Part shown: positions 25,401 through 34,866 of the stretch, piece after piece
Position numbering within the stretch: the first letter of the stretch is position 1
Layout of the letters: each line of letters opens with the position of its first letter
Assembly: GCA_963978895.1 (NCBI GenBank)
Contig: OZ022242.1
Location: 6,848,299 to 6,912,298 of the forward strand
Direction of reading: 5' to 3'
Length of the DNA: 64,000 bases
Origin: Erpobdella octoculata
Taxonomy: Eukaryota; Annelida; Clitellata; Hirudinida; Erpobdellidae
The notes under the pieces: generated by a model
What the model was told of the DNA's origin: nothing
Databases searched by the model: none
Seen by the model: the letters and a program-made list of their open reading frames with translations, nothing else
Program-made: the position numbers and the translations under genes

Positions 25401-26055
25401 TCTTACAGCCAGATCCAATTCCGATTGTCAAAACTCCAGTGGCTTCCTTATCCAGCGTGCCTCCATGGCCCACTTTTATATCAGATTTTGTCAGGTTTGA
25501 AGTATTTAAATCTGAAAACGATAGAATTTAGATTTCATCTTTCATAGTAGGAGACAAAATGATATATGGGCTATTATTTAATATGAGACAAAATACTCAT
25601 ACTGATGACATATTTAGATATTAGTTTTCCACTCGCCCCTCTGGCTTCTAGCTGCTGCAGAATTCATTCATGGAGCTAAAGTGGGTCTGTACTATAATAT
25701 ACCAGGCTAGACGACATTTGCAGCATACGGATGGCAGATGTGTCTAAAGCTGGTCGATGCTACAGAGCCTACAGGCCTACAACAAAAATCACTTAAAATA
25801 GGTATCGGTGACGTCTGCAAAGGTCTGCTAGTGGCCTAATTCCTAATAATGTTTGAAGCTTAAATTTCGTCAGAGTTTATTGCTTGAATTAAATATTTAA
25901 GAAAATTCATGTCACCAAAATAGAAAAAACTGGGTAACTGTTCACTGTTCACCTTTTAGTAAGTTAGATTTTATGATATTGCAGCATTCTGCAGATGTAA
26001 CATTAAAAGGTTTGTATACAGGAAAAACTCCCTGAAGACTGCGTAATGTTCTCAT
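19423..26055 (-). CDS. TRUB1: TRUB1-like tRNA pseudouridine(55) synthase, complete, seven exons
   Basis: Exons, in transcription order, are 25953-26055, 25372-25511, 24851-24932, 24696-24768, 23564-23709, 19636-19692 and 19423-19565. They total 744 bases with matching phases and GT-AG borders throughout, giving 247 aa. The start ATG (26055-26053) has an in-frame stop upstream. The product has the TruB opening GVFPVYKPFNVTSAE, the catalytic motif VGHGGTLDKEATGVL with the nucleophile Asp, then GLETDSGYLSG, MQAPPVFSALKYKGRRLS, and CYVRSLVKDI near the end. TruB enzymes isomerise uridine 55 in the tRNA TPsiC loop; animal TRUB1 also modifies some mRNAs. GHGGTLD favours TRUB1 over TRUB2. The protein is shorter than the 349-residue human enzyme, mainly at the ends. 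A Gypsy-type element sits in the fifth intron in the same orientation. Confidence 0.92.
19955..19959. repeat. left target site duplication of the LTR element (CATAC)
   Basis: CATAC immediately left of the LTR matches CATAC at 23286-23290 immediately right of the other LTR. Five-base duplications are typical for Ty3/Gypsy integrases. The right copy lies in a CATA microsatellite, so a chance match is more likely there than elsewhere. Confidence 0.8.
19960..20143 (-). repeat. 3' LTR of the RT-less Gypsy element
   Basis: This 184-bp LTR starts TG and ends CA on the plus strand and appears identical by eye to the copy at 23102-23285. A purine-rich stretch (AGAAGGAAGGA on the minus strand, 20144-20154) lies just inside it and fits the polypurine tract. 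Confidence 0.93.
20295..20591 (-). CDS. frameshifted C-terminal tail of the Gypsy integrase
   Basis: This 98-residue frame overlaps the end of the main polyprotein in another frame. It is Asp/Thr/Pro-rich with an imperfect internal repeat (DDDDVPPANTQHGHD and DDDVPSANTQHN). It ends TRSGRNVKPPIRY, the type of basic tail commonly seen at the C-terminus of Gypsy integrases. It was probably once continuous with the integrase frame; a single-base shift near 20560-20600 would separate them. Confidence 0.65.
   Translation of the reverse strand: MEESRRETTVEQPATVHLNDDDDVPPANTQHGHDTPPATAIHQSDDDVPSANTQHNAASRDERDTPSNSSNIEKVVAADRPYVTRSGRNVKPPIRYQN
20537..23032 (-). CDS. Gag-protease-integrase polyprotein with in-frame loss of RT/RNase H
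   Basis: This is a single 831-residue frame; translation may instead begin at Met18, MADHNIAAV. Gag occupies roughly residues 18-250. A double zinc knuckle spans about 255-289 (CRFCGRKH and CRICRGKNHFAVKC). The protease active site is IQIDSGASVNLI near 339-350. Around residue 435 the frame jumps to GKSMYLADTLSRAF, the very end of a Gypsy RNase H, so about 500 residues of reverse transcriptase and RNase H are missing without breaking the frame. Integrase follows with an HHCC finger (about 550-586) and catalytic residues D614, D667 (VSDNGPQYS) and E703. The shortened frame is otherwise intact, unlike the decayed Gypsy copy at 26.5-29.2 kb. Confidence 0.93.
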   Translation of the reverse strand: MLSDITVSTISLHFLSEMADHNIAAVQPMFLPGISPPSALALEPAELRSENWGLFKQQWKNFQIVARLDSADNRYQVALFLSCIGKESLKLYNAFQFTDDEEQTIDMVIRKFDEIFIGEVNETYERYVFNSCIQQDESIDTYVTQLRTLEKTCNFCDCLKDTLLRDRIVVGIRDTAVRKKLLQTRELTLHRCIDICRAAEATDTRLKTMASADTVHKVTTHKNFRDRNHNEKTEVKPSNAYRLGEAAMNRSGGDCRFCGRKHQMTRDNCPAWGQTCRICRGKNHFAVKCSKKHNVHAAADEGSDEDRVYGVSFDNVNAVGTSKAIYAEMHVHGRPVKIQIDSGASVNLINERSVKSDSIRPTGSVLVMWNQTQVKPIGRCKVVLFNPKNHMKHPVDFIVVKENLMPVLGAKDSQRMGLLTIHSENFKRVSAVNRYTQGKSMYLADTLSRAFLPGTAKHLKLEQVMMTGFVSISEARLIALRLATETDESLQALKETVMRGWPADKTKLDQRVMPYHSVRDEISVQDGLLCRGERVIVPASLRREMVDRTHSSHMGIEACLRRARECLYWPGMNADITKHVQQCEICCSHQIAQQKETLMPHELNDRPWAKIGTDLFACNGYDFLVTVDYYSNFWEVDRLEDTSSSTVIRKLKAHFARYGVPETVVSDNGPQYSANEFAKFAKEFDFEHVTSSPGHAQANGKAESAVKSAKITLKKAKEAGRDPYLALLDVRNTPLQSIGSSPVQLLMSRRTRSTLPMTKQLLLPQSVDQAQVKRGQKANQTRQEEYYNKHAKDLPALNEGDCVRMKPFNIGDHVWKKAVVKQLSNSQQRST
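23084..23101 (-). promoter_or_regulatory. putative tRNA primer binding site of the LTR element
   Basis: Directly inside the 5' LTR the minus strand reads TGGTGGCAGCGGTCTGAA. It starts with TGG, complementary to a tRNA CCA end, as in most LTR elements. Which tRNA it pairs with was not worked out. Confidence 0.65.
23102..23285 (-). repeat. 5' LTR of the RT-less Gypsy element
   Basis: This is the second 184-bp LTR copy with TG/CA ends. By eye it matches the copy at 19960-20143 at every base. Confidence 0.93.
23286..23500. repeat. CATA tetranucleotide microsatellite
   Basis: About 215 bp of imperfect CATA repeats with a few CTAC and TTCA interruptions. The Gypsy element inserted at or inside this tract, because its target duplication CATAC is a piece of the repeat. 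The same short repeat (ACATACATAC) survives just left of the other LTR. Confidence 0.9.
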
Positions 26056-26146
26056 AGCTTCGTCGTTTTTTAAATTTGTCTATAATATAGACAGACTCTA
26101 TATTATATATCCAATAGGAATCACCACTACTCAATCACACATTTTA

Positions 26147-26482
26147 TCACTCATGTAAGCAAACAACAGAAGGTATAGTACCAAAGACATTTTTTGGTTC
26201 GTATTCTTGTATTTTAATGATGGAGCCATAATCTTCCATCTTCCGTCTTGGTGCCATTAACCAAAAATATTTTAAAATAACAAAATATGTTTGCATTACC
26301 TGTATAATATCGAAGACACTCGTCACAACCTTTCCAACGAATTGCATTCTCATCCTTTCTAGGTTTGTTTTTTCTTGGGGGAGGAACACTAGAATTGCAC
26401 GAATAGCAGATTTTTTCATTGATTTCCTCCAAATTAGGGTGATTGATCGCAGCCACAACTGCAATGAGATCTTCATCATCAC
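26147..26482 (-). pseudogene. PHD-like zinc-finger fragment, probable transposon tail
   Basis: A minus-strand frame (26214-26456 and slightly upstream) carries ICYSCNSSVPPPRK followed by IRWKGCDECLRYY. This resembles the CxxC...WxxCxxC core of PHD-like fingers found at the C-terminus of some DDE transposases. A possible donor (GTAATG) follows. The segment abuts the truncated Gypsy fragment at about 26490. It could also be an exon of an unrelated gene. The second half of the finger was not found. Confidence 0.35.
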
Positions 26483-27265
26483 CCTAGTCTGAAGATGAAG
26501 GCTGTGTATGATTACTTTGAGTGGCTATCTACTTGTCGATCAAACATTTTCGATGGTCGGCAATTCACAACTTTTACAGACCACAAACCTTTCATGTATG
26601 CCTTCAATACTTCAATACAAAACAAGTTCGTTACTCTCCAATAGAAATAGACACCTCGACTACATATCTCAGTCCACAACGGATATTCAATCATATTCAG
26701 TTTATCAAAGGAGATGCAAACGCAGTCGCGTATTATTTCCTTTCACGTTCCGACAATTATGCACTGCAACATGTTAACCAGATTGATTTAAACAAAATGT
26801 TAGCTCTTCAAAAAGATCATCCTTGTGACATACCACCTTCTTCGTCGCTAAAATTGAAAGAAATTCCATTGCCGAGTTCTGGATATGTCTACAGGCTCTC
26901 CAAGACCCCTCGTCCCAGAACCTTTGCGAAAATCGGTTTGTCAACACTTGCACGGTTAATCACACTCCGGTACCCGTGCATAACTGAAGCTCGTTTCTAC
27001 AAGATTTGTTTGGCCTGGTGTTAACAGAGACGTTTGAGGATTGACAAAGCAGTGTATAAGTTGTCAGCAAAGCAAAGTACAATGTAATGTAATATAGATT
27101 TATATAGCGTCTTCTTACAGCGAAAGAACATTACGCAGTCTTAACAACGCCACAATGTAACTCAACTAGGCAATTTTGGTACACCAAGCGAACGATTCAA
27201 TCATGTCCACGTGGATATCGTTGGCCCGCTACCACCATCAAAAGGATTCTCTTATCTGTTAACTT

Positions 27266-27676
27266 GTGTCGACCGGTTCACTCGATTGGATTGGATGCCC
27301 CATAGCCGATACCGGCTCGGAAGCCATAGCTCAGAAGTTTTTTGAGTGCTGGATTTCCAATTATGGAACGCCAACCATTGTTACCACTGATAGAGGTTCA
27401 CAATTCCAACCAAAAGATACTCAGAATTTTGCTCGCATGCTCGGAACAAACCACATCCGAACCATAGCCTATCATCCAGCAGCCAACAGGCTGGTAGAAC
27501 GTTTGCATCGACAACTCAAGGCATCTATTATGGCTAGCCCAGACCCAGTTAAATGGACTGAGGCCCTTCCTTTAATACTTCTCGGAATTCAATCAACAGT
27601 TAAGGAAGACCTGCAGTGCTCTGAGTTGGTATATGGTACACCACTCCGATTGCCAGGCGAATTTGTTACTCCATAA
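27266..27676 (+). pseudogene. Gypsy integrase core fragment
   Basis: This 136-residue frame holds most of the integrase catalytic core. It includes FFECWISNYGTPTIVTTDRG (second catalytic Asp) and AANRLVERLHRQLK (catalytic Glu in the usual NxxxERxHR context). The first catalytic Asp (VDIVGPLP) lies just upstream in another frame. The frame ends at a TAA at the end of GEFVTP, but homology continues past it, so the gene is dead. Confidence 0.85.
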
Positions 27677-27866
27677 ATCAGTCCTAACGCACATACGTAT
27701 GTACACCGTCTCAAGCAACACATGAGTTCTCTTTGAGCTAAACCGACTCGATTGCAGGATAGACCTACTTACACTCGTCCAGATTTGTCAACAGTGCCTT
27801 TCGTTTTTGTGAGAGTTGACAGTGTAAAGAAACCCCTGCAGCATCCATACACAGGTCCCTTCAAAG

Positions 27867-28925
27867 TAGAGAGTGACACGGTAATACCGACCGCGGTATT
27901 TACCGCGGTTACCGCGGTTATACCGCGGTAACGGGAACAAATTTCAATAATTTCCCCATTACCGCGCGGTAACGGGGAAAAAATGGGGAAAAAATTTGCG
28001 GTAATGGGGAAAATGTTGACGGTAATTCCGCGGGAACGGTAATGAATTTTTAAACTAATTTTTAAAAATTTAAAATTAAAAAAAAAAAATTTTTGTATTT
28101 TGTTTTATCGTCTTTGTACTCTGTTTTATCGTCTTTGTTCTTTGTTTAGCTAATTCTACCGGAGTATCTTTCTTTTTGTATTTCATTTTGGTTGATTGTC
28201 TTGGTCTTGAATCTGTTTAATTTCAATAGTACATTTTTGCTTGTAGTTTTAAATAACATGGAAATGAAAAAATGCGACATCGAAAAATTAATTTCAATTA
28301 AAAGTGAACGCTTGCGATTCGACAAATGTCAAGGCACTAGTGATGTTTGGCCAAGTTTTTTAAACGTTTTTATTGATGACGCATTTACATCAGTGGTTCA
28401 ATGCATTCATTGTGACTCGCTACTGAAATGGAAATCACGAGATGGCACCAGCGGACTAAAAGCACACAAAAAGTGCTGTAAAAAAGTAAATTCTGTTTCC
28501 AGCAACAAAATAACAAATATGTTCAGTCAGTGTGCCTGCTACTGAAACCTCATCTGAAAGGGTGTTTTCATTGGCTGGCAGAATATTAGAAGAAAGAAGA
28601 ACACAGCTAAATGAAGATTGCATTGACGATTTAATTTTTCTACATGGGTTGAAGAACTAATATTTTTTACTTTCTTATTTCATTTAAAACATATCTTTTT
28701 GCAAATTTTTTTACTAAATAACTTCAAAATAAACTTGCATAAAAATTTAAAATGCGGGGACAATGAGGGTTTGGGAATGATAGCTGCGGGGATGGGTAGG
28801 GGATGGGGACAGATATTGAGGGGATGGGGTGGGGATGGGGGCGAGGGGACAGTGAGGGGACGGGAAGAGAGTTTTCTTTGCGGGGTGGGGATGGGGAAGA
28901 AATGTTGTCCCCGTGTCACTCTCTA
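27867..28925 (+). mobile_element. internally deleted hAT transposon inserted in the Gypsy fragment
   Basis: The ends are TAGAGAGTGACACGG and its reverse complement. The flanking 8-bp duplication CTTCAAAG (27859-27866 and 28926-28933) is perfect. Removing the element and one copy of the duplication restores a continuous Gypsy reading frame across the site. Subterminal regions are simple: TACCGCGG-rich on the left, GGGGATGGGG-rich on the right. It encodes only the two ends of a transposase: an N-terminal BED finger (28258-28545) and the C-terminal dimerisation motif (28532-28660). Confidence 0.94.
28258..28660 (+). pseudogene. hAT transposase remnant: BED finger joined to C-terminal tail
   Basis: The first frame starts at an ATG (MEMKKCDIEKLISIKSERL). 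It contains a BED-type zinc finger with an aromatic WPSF, VQCIHCDSLLKWKSRDG and a downstream His/Cys pair. The second frame, shifted by one, carries ETSSERVFSLAGRILEERR and ends in TAA at 28658-28660. That motif is the hAT dimerisation domain. Everything between, including the catalytic DDE triad, is deleted. Confidence 0.88.
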
Positions 28926-29237
28926 CTTCAAAGTCATCGATCGGCAGGAAAAATATTTCGTCATCGACAAAGGTGGTAAAAAGGATATGGTCAGCATTGA
29001 TAGATTAAAGCCAGCCCATCTTGATCCGGCCACCGTACCCATCGAGACTCCTACTTCGTCGAACGACCTATTTACTACAAGAGCAGGCCGTCGAGTCCAT
29101 TGGCCAGCGAAGTTGGCAAAATTTTTGCCATAACAATTATTTATTTTTATTCTTTATTTTATCATTTTTTTTTCACTATAAAATCTGGAGTGGGAGTAAT
29201 GTAGGAACATGTCATTAATTTATTATTACATTTATTA

Positions 29238-29963
29238 TCTATATATTTATATAAATTAGATTATGTGTGTAAGTATATATGTAAGTCCTGTATGCATTGC
29301 TACACCATTCATCCGATCGGAATGCAATTATCACACAGGCTTGAAAGGCAATGGAAGAAGGCTTCTGTGAAAAGAAATGAAATTGAAATCGGTCACAAAA
29401 TGAGCGGAGCGGGAGCACTGGCGGATCTAGCCAACTTTGAGGGCGGCAATGGGCAAGTTTGAGGCAAAATAAAAAATATTGGTACAGTTTTCAGAGCCGT
29501 AAAGGTTCTAATTTGATGGGGTAGGGGCGTCATTTGGCAAGGCTGGAGACCCCTTAAAATTTTTAAAAAAATTTTTTTTAAAAAGTTACAAATTTTTTAA
29601 AAAATCGGAAAAGTACTTATAATTACTCTCCTCGGTCATCAGAGGAAAAAATGTATAAGTTTTTAAAAACATTTTTGGAAAAGTACCTATGATATACTCC
29701 CCCGCTCATCAGCTATTTTGGGAAAAAGGGAACGGACAAGCGACCGAGATCAAAAGAGCAAGCGGGAAAAAGTGACCGGGAGCGGGAGAGCGACCGGAAA
29801 CGGAAAAGCGACCGGAAACAGAAAAGCGACCGGAAACAGAAAAGCGACCGGCAGCGAAAAAGCGACCGGGAACAGGAGGGCAAGCGGGGAAGGAAACGGG
29901 AGCGAGAGAGATAAGCATTAGAAAACCCCTTAAAACCCCAGGCAACGCCGCGTACCCCGCTAG
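29238..29963 (+). mobile_element. non-autonomous Helitron (family 1) with an internal insertion
   Basis: It starts TCTATATATTTATATAAAT after a flanking A and contains the family 5' block (ACACCATTCATCCGATCG). It ends with a variant of the GC hairpin and CCCCGCTAG before a flanking T. The internal minisatellite (29718-29900) is made of 18-bp units like GCGACCGGAAACGGAAAA. Bases from about 29417 to 29705 begin CTGGCGGATCTAGCC and look like a separate inserted element, since related GGATCCGCCACTGG ends occur elsewhere in the window. Confidence 0.8.
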
Positions 29964-30930
29964 TTAGTTACAGTTATTGTTCGATGCAAACGAATTTTAG
30001 GTATATCTCTGTGAAGTTTTTGATCTTTGGACTGTTTTCTTCATAGCCATCTTGTTGATTCTTGGTTCTTTTCCCGCTTCTCGCTCGCTCTCGTGTCACG
30101 GTTCGTGTTTGATGTTTCAATAAAATAAGCTTTATTAATCTGTTTTTATCAATAGTCGTATACGCTACAAATTCGCCCGCAACAAGTTTTACTAATTTTT
30201 TGCAGATATAGCGTTTTTCTTAGGTGATATCAGGTAATCCCGCCAATGTAAGAGATTAAAAATTAAAAAATCCGAATACGCAAGCTCAACCCACTAGCCT
30301 TTAAACTCCACCCAAAAGATAAAATGTAATAAAATATTATAACACAAATTAATGAATGTATAATGTTATTAATTTCGTTACAGAATTACAATTCAAGAGA
30401 GGTAATAATAAGTCGCGTAAACTGAAAAAAAAATTGTAAGCTTGGAACTGCAGCGAAAATGAAGTTAATGACGATGAATAAATTATTTTTACCCAAATAA
30501 ATGAATTTTATTTATAAAACAAATAATTATATATTACATGTTCACTGTCATTAGCTAAAGGTTTTATTGTGAATAAAACGCACTGTCAATTGCGCCACTA
30601 TTAACCCTCAGTTTTAATCAGTTACATCCTTCAGTGAATTCAGTTGTTTTTAACTTGGAAACAAAATTCAAATAGTTACTAAAGACAAGCCAACAGCAAG
30701 AAAAATCTAATGACAATGAATAAATTACTTTTTTATTTATTTATTTTTTTTTTTTTTAGCGAAGCGAACGGTGAACGGAGCGTTACGTTATGCTTTATAA
30801 ATAACTAAATAAACGATTTTTAGGGGCCTAATAGTTAAGAAAATTATAGGACTGAACTTGTTATAAAAATCTCTATCTGACGGTATAGTTTTTTATCTGT
30901 TTTAGTAAATATTTGTAGCGATATTAGTAA
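29964..30930. other. AT-rich interval without a gene
   Basis: I see no coding exon or defined element. The last part may belong to the 5' UTR of the LINE that follows, but its 5' end cannot be fixed. Confidence 0.5.
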
Positions 30931-31054
30931 AAAATACAAATTCAATTTTGTTGTTGTGAGCCGCTCCTTCGAGTCGAATTGGCGAAATTAGTGAAGAACA
31001 CGAATTCAGTATTGTTGTTGTGAGTCACTCTTTCGAGTCGAATTAGCTCAGATA

Positions 31055-31804
31055 ATGTCTCGCAAGCCGCCAAAGCATGAGGAAATCATGGATTTGTTAA
31101 CAGAAAATAAAACCATCGAGTCATTGGCAGATAAAATTAGGGGTAAGATACTACCTGATCTGGAGTCGAGCATCAGAGAGATGTTGACGGAATCAATGAT
31201 GGAGCTGGTAACAAAGACCCTTCAGAATGAGATCAAACCTATTGTTGACAGGCTCAAGTTCCTAACAGAGGAGAATCGTACCCTACAACTCAAAGTCGAT
31301 CAATTGGAGACCCAGATGAGGAGCGGCAATCTTGTGTTCCACGGTGTACCCGAGTCATCTTACGCAGAAGCAGCCTCTGTTGCCAGTAAGGATGGGGGAG
31401 GTCAAAGGCCATCTTCACGGCAAGATACGGTGAAGGCTGTGATAGAATGTTGTCAGAAAAAGTTGGACCTCGAAATTTCAGAGCGTGACATCACTGCTGG
31501 ATTTCGCGTACCGGGTCCCAAGAACGCACCTCGGCCAATTATGGTTACATTCGCCTCCAGGCTTGTCAGAGATAGGATCTATGAATTAAGGAGATTACTA
31601 CGAAAACAAGACAGTGCGCAAAAAGTTTATATAAACGAACACCTAAAAAAAAAAAATGCCGACATTTTTTCAAAGGGTAGAAAACTTCTTAAAGAAAAAA
31701 GAATTGCTTCCATCTGGACCTGGAATGGTGCGATCTTTGTCAGGCGGGCTGAGTCTGACAAGCCCACCCGAGTTCTAAGTCTGGAGGAGGTTGAAAACTA
31801 TTGA
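31055..31804 (+). CDS. LINE ORF1 protein (coiled coil plus RNA-binding domain)
   Basis: This intact 249-residue frame has a coiled-coil region with Leu heptads at about residues 55-95 (VDRLKFLTEENRTLQLKVDQ). It is followed by a basic domain resembling the nucleic-acid-binding part of LINE ORF1 proteins (NLVFHGVPES, ITAGFRVPGPKNAPRPI, VTFASRLVRDRIYELRR). ORF1 proteins trimerise and coat the LINE RNA. It ends ten bases before the ORF2 start, so ORF2 translation would need reinitiation or similar coupling. Confidence 0.85.
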   Translation: MSRKPPKHEEIMDLLTENKTIESLADKIRGKILPDLESSIREMLTESMMELVTKTLQNEIKPIVDRLKFLTEENRTLQLKVDQLETQMRSGNLVFHGVPESSYAEAASVASKDGGGQRPSSRQDTVKAVIECCQKKLDLEISERDITAGFRVPGPKNAPRPIMVTFASRLVRDRIYELRRLLRKQDSAQKVYINEHLKKKNADIFSKGRKLLKEKRIASIWTWNGAIFVRRAESDKPTRVLSLEEVENY

Positions 31805-31813
31805 TTTCATCCT

Positions 31814-34800
31814 ATGGATTCTGTCGTTAAAGAAGAAATTTGTTTTGGTTTTGAGAGGTTTGAAGATAATTCTTCTTTATTTGATTCTGGTATTGATCCG
31901 GATGACAACTTATTTCGTTCAATGTATGAAGACACCAGCATTTATGTTTCTCCAAAAGATTTAAATGACCTGACCAATCAACTGCCTCGTGAATTTTTCT
32001 CTTTCCTTCACGTTAATTGCAGGAGTATGAAAAACAAATTAGACGATTTAACGATACTACTTCGCCAAAGCCGAGCTCGAATTCTGGCGGTCACAGAAAC
32101 TTGGTTGGATGAAAATTCGTCTAAAGGCATAGAAATACCGGGTTTCAACTTCGTGTTCCAAAATCGAGACATGAAAAGAGGTGGTGGAGTTGGATTTTTT
32201 ATTGATGAGCGGATCAAGTATTCAACAGTTGATGCTTCACTCTGGAACACCAGTGTTACTTCATTCGAGCTTCTTCTAATCTCAATGGATTGTCAAAAAA
32301 CTGGAAATTTCTTAGTGGGTGTTATTTATCGTCCCCCGGACACAAATTTACACAGTTTTAACATAGAATTCAGCAATTTGTTAAATTGTCTCGTCAAAAG
32401 AAATATGAATATTCTTTTAATGGGCGACTTCAATATTGATTTTTTCAGTAGAGAACAGAGCTCGTCTATGGCTGATTTTTTCAATTTACTGGCTTCTTAC
32501 AGCCTTCTTCCGGCATTTACGGCGCCTACCAGGATAAGTTCTAAAACTGCCTCTGCAATTGACAACATGTTTACAAACTACCCTTTACAACATTTTATTG
32601 CTAGGATTGTGATTGATGATATCTCTGATCATCTTCCGATTTTTCTGTCAACTGATCTCGCACCTCGCACCAATACTGAAAGAGATCAGGTTTCATTTCG
32701 AAGGCTGACCAGCCTGAGACAGAAAGAGATGTTTGGACAGATGTTGGGTGAGATGGACTGGTCTGGGGTGATTGGGATGGCCGATGGTGGTGATGCGTCC
32801 TCTGCTTACTCATTATTCATTAATAAGTATCTCGAAATATATAACAAGTGTTTTCCACTAGTTAAATACACTCGTGGTCCTGCTAGATTTGATAGGGATT
32901 GGATGACGCCCAATCTCATGAAGTGCTGCAAAAAGAAAAATGCCTTATATAAAAAATACCTCAAGTGCCCGACAGTGGCCAATAAAGAGAAATTCACTGT
33001 CTACCGTAATCGCTTCAAATCAATGAAAATTGCGACAATCAAAGAATTCTATTCAAAAAAATTCAATTTATGTCAAAACAATGCTAAAGAAACATGGAAA
33101 ATCATTGGGAGCCTAATGGGCAAGCGATCTTCTGTGGAGCAGTGCAGGAGTTTTGATGCGGGTGACGGGAGTTATTTGACCTCTCCTACAGAAATTGTTG
33201 ACTCGTTTAATAACCATTTCTCCAGCATTGGCACAGATCTCGCAAAAAATATATTAATTCCTAATGCAACATTTGATGAATATCTTGGTAATCCCGTGGT
33301 CCATTCTTTCGATGCTGTACCTACAACACCGGGCGAGATCATTGAAATATCGACACGATTAAAAATCTCACACAGCAGTGGAATCGACGGAATTGACCCG
33401 TGTATTGCAAGATGCTCTGTTCCACGATAGCCCATATTCTTTCCTGCATAATAAACTGCTCATTTTCTTCAGGGGTTTTTCCTGATCAGTTAAAGTCGGC
33501 AAAAGTAATTCCCCTTCACAAATCTGGCAAAAAAGATACCATTTCCAATTATCGGCCAATATCTATTTTATGTTTCTTCTCAAAGTTTTTTGAAAAAGCT
33601 ATGCACTCCAGGCTCTATGGATTTCTTGCCAGATTTTCCATCATTACCAGGAGTCAGTTCGGCTTTAGAAAAAATCATTCTACCTACATGCCGCTCGTTC
33701 TGTTGCACTCGAGGGTTGCGGAGGCTATGGATCGAGGAGACTACATCATCGGCGTGTTTCTGGATCTGGCCAAGGCTTTTGATACAGTGAATCACAAAGT
33801 CTTGCTAAAAAAACTTGAACACTATGGGGTCCGAGGGATTCCATTAATGTGGTTTGGAGATTATTTGAGCGGTAGAACTCAACAGGTCCACTACAACGAA
33901 GTTACTTCATCAACGCGGCGGGTAACTTGTGGCGTGCCTCAGGGGTCGGTGCTAGGCCCTCTCTTATTTCTTGTCTACATTAATGATTTGTGCACTGTTT
34001 CGCGTCGTCTCGAATTTGTCTTGTTCGCCGATGATACCAACCTTTTTGCTTCTGGTGAAAACCTAAAAGATTTATATGATGTTACTAATCATGAACTACT
34101 TTCCGTTTATAAATGGTTTTGTGCGAATAAACTTTCTTTAAATATAAGTAAAACCAACTATATTCTATTCCACCATAGAAATAAATTAATTTGTTCTGAT
34201 TATCAACTTCTCATTGACGATAAACCTATTGCGCGAGTTTCCTCGTGTAAATTTCTTGGAATGTTGCTTGATGAGCACCTCTCACTGATTGACCATATTA
34301 GTTACGTCACCTCTAAAGTTGCAAAAAATTGTGGAATTCTATCTCGCGTGAGTCGATTTGTGGATAAAAATATTTCTATGATGTTGTATTACGCTCTCGT
34401 TTACCCTTACTTGTCCTATTGTAATATTGTTTGGGCTTCAAATTATCCTACACGTCTAAAGTCTCTCCACATCTTACAGAAAAGAATCATCCGAATATTA
34501 TTTAACTTGCCCTTTACATCATCTTGTAAAATGAAAATGATCGAGAACAACCTACTGAATGTATATCAAATTAATTCTTTTCTTGTTAGTATTTTCATGT
34601 ACAAATATGACAACCATATGTTACCGTCGTCATTTGATAACCTTTTCACAAAATCGTCTCATGTACATTCTCATGATGTGCGTTCATTGCATTGCTTTCG
34701 GTCTGATTTTGCTCGAACAACTCTCAAAACATTCTCCATAAAGTGTTTTGGTCCGCGGTTGTATTCAAGTATTCCGATAACAATATCCTCATTGAAAAGC

Positions 34801-34866
34801 ATTTCGCAATTTAAAAAATCGTTGAAATCTATATATATAAAAGAACATGTCCTGACTGACAGATGA
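31814..34866 (+). pseudogene. LINE ORF2 (endonuclease and reverse transcriptase), frameshifted and Helitron-interrupted
   Basis: The first frame (31814-33430, 538 aa) carries an apurinic-type endonuclease: LHVNCRSMKNKLDDL, AVTETWLDENS, MGDFNIDFFS and ISDHLPIFLS. The second frame (from about 33400, 488 aa) carries the reverse transcriptase: FPDQLKSAKVIPLHKSGKKD, YRPISILCFFSKFFEKAM, FLDLAKAFDTVNH, GVPQGSVLGPLLFLVYINDL and the catalytic FADDTNLF. The two frames differ by one base shift between about 33380 and 33430. The last codons come from the inserted Helitron (stop at 34864-34866). Bases beyond the Helitron (from 36274) continue the original frame for a few codons to a TAA. Confidence 0.9.

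Larger units (their letters stand above)
26490..29237 (+). mobile_element. decayed Ty3/Gypsy fragment, split by a hAT element
   Basis: Plus-strand frames, broken by shifts and stops, carry the end of an RNase H (RHLDYISQ... and HIQFIKGDANAVAYY), pieces of an integrase zinc-binding region (about 27000-27060), and the integrase catalytic core at about 27190-27676 (VDIVGPLPPSKGFSYLL, VTTDRGSQF, RLVERLHRQLKAS). The tail (28934-29133) ends TTRAGRRVHWPAKLAKF. A hAT element (27867-28925) sits between core and tail. About 80 bp of foreign sequence interrupts the zinc-binding part near 27080-27165. A purine-rich GGAGTGGGAG at about 29191 followed by TGTAGG suggests the start of the 3' LTR, cut off by a Helitron at 29238. 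The lineage differs from the element at 20-23 kb. Confidence 0.85.
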
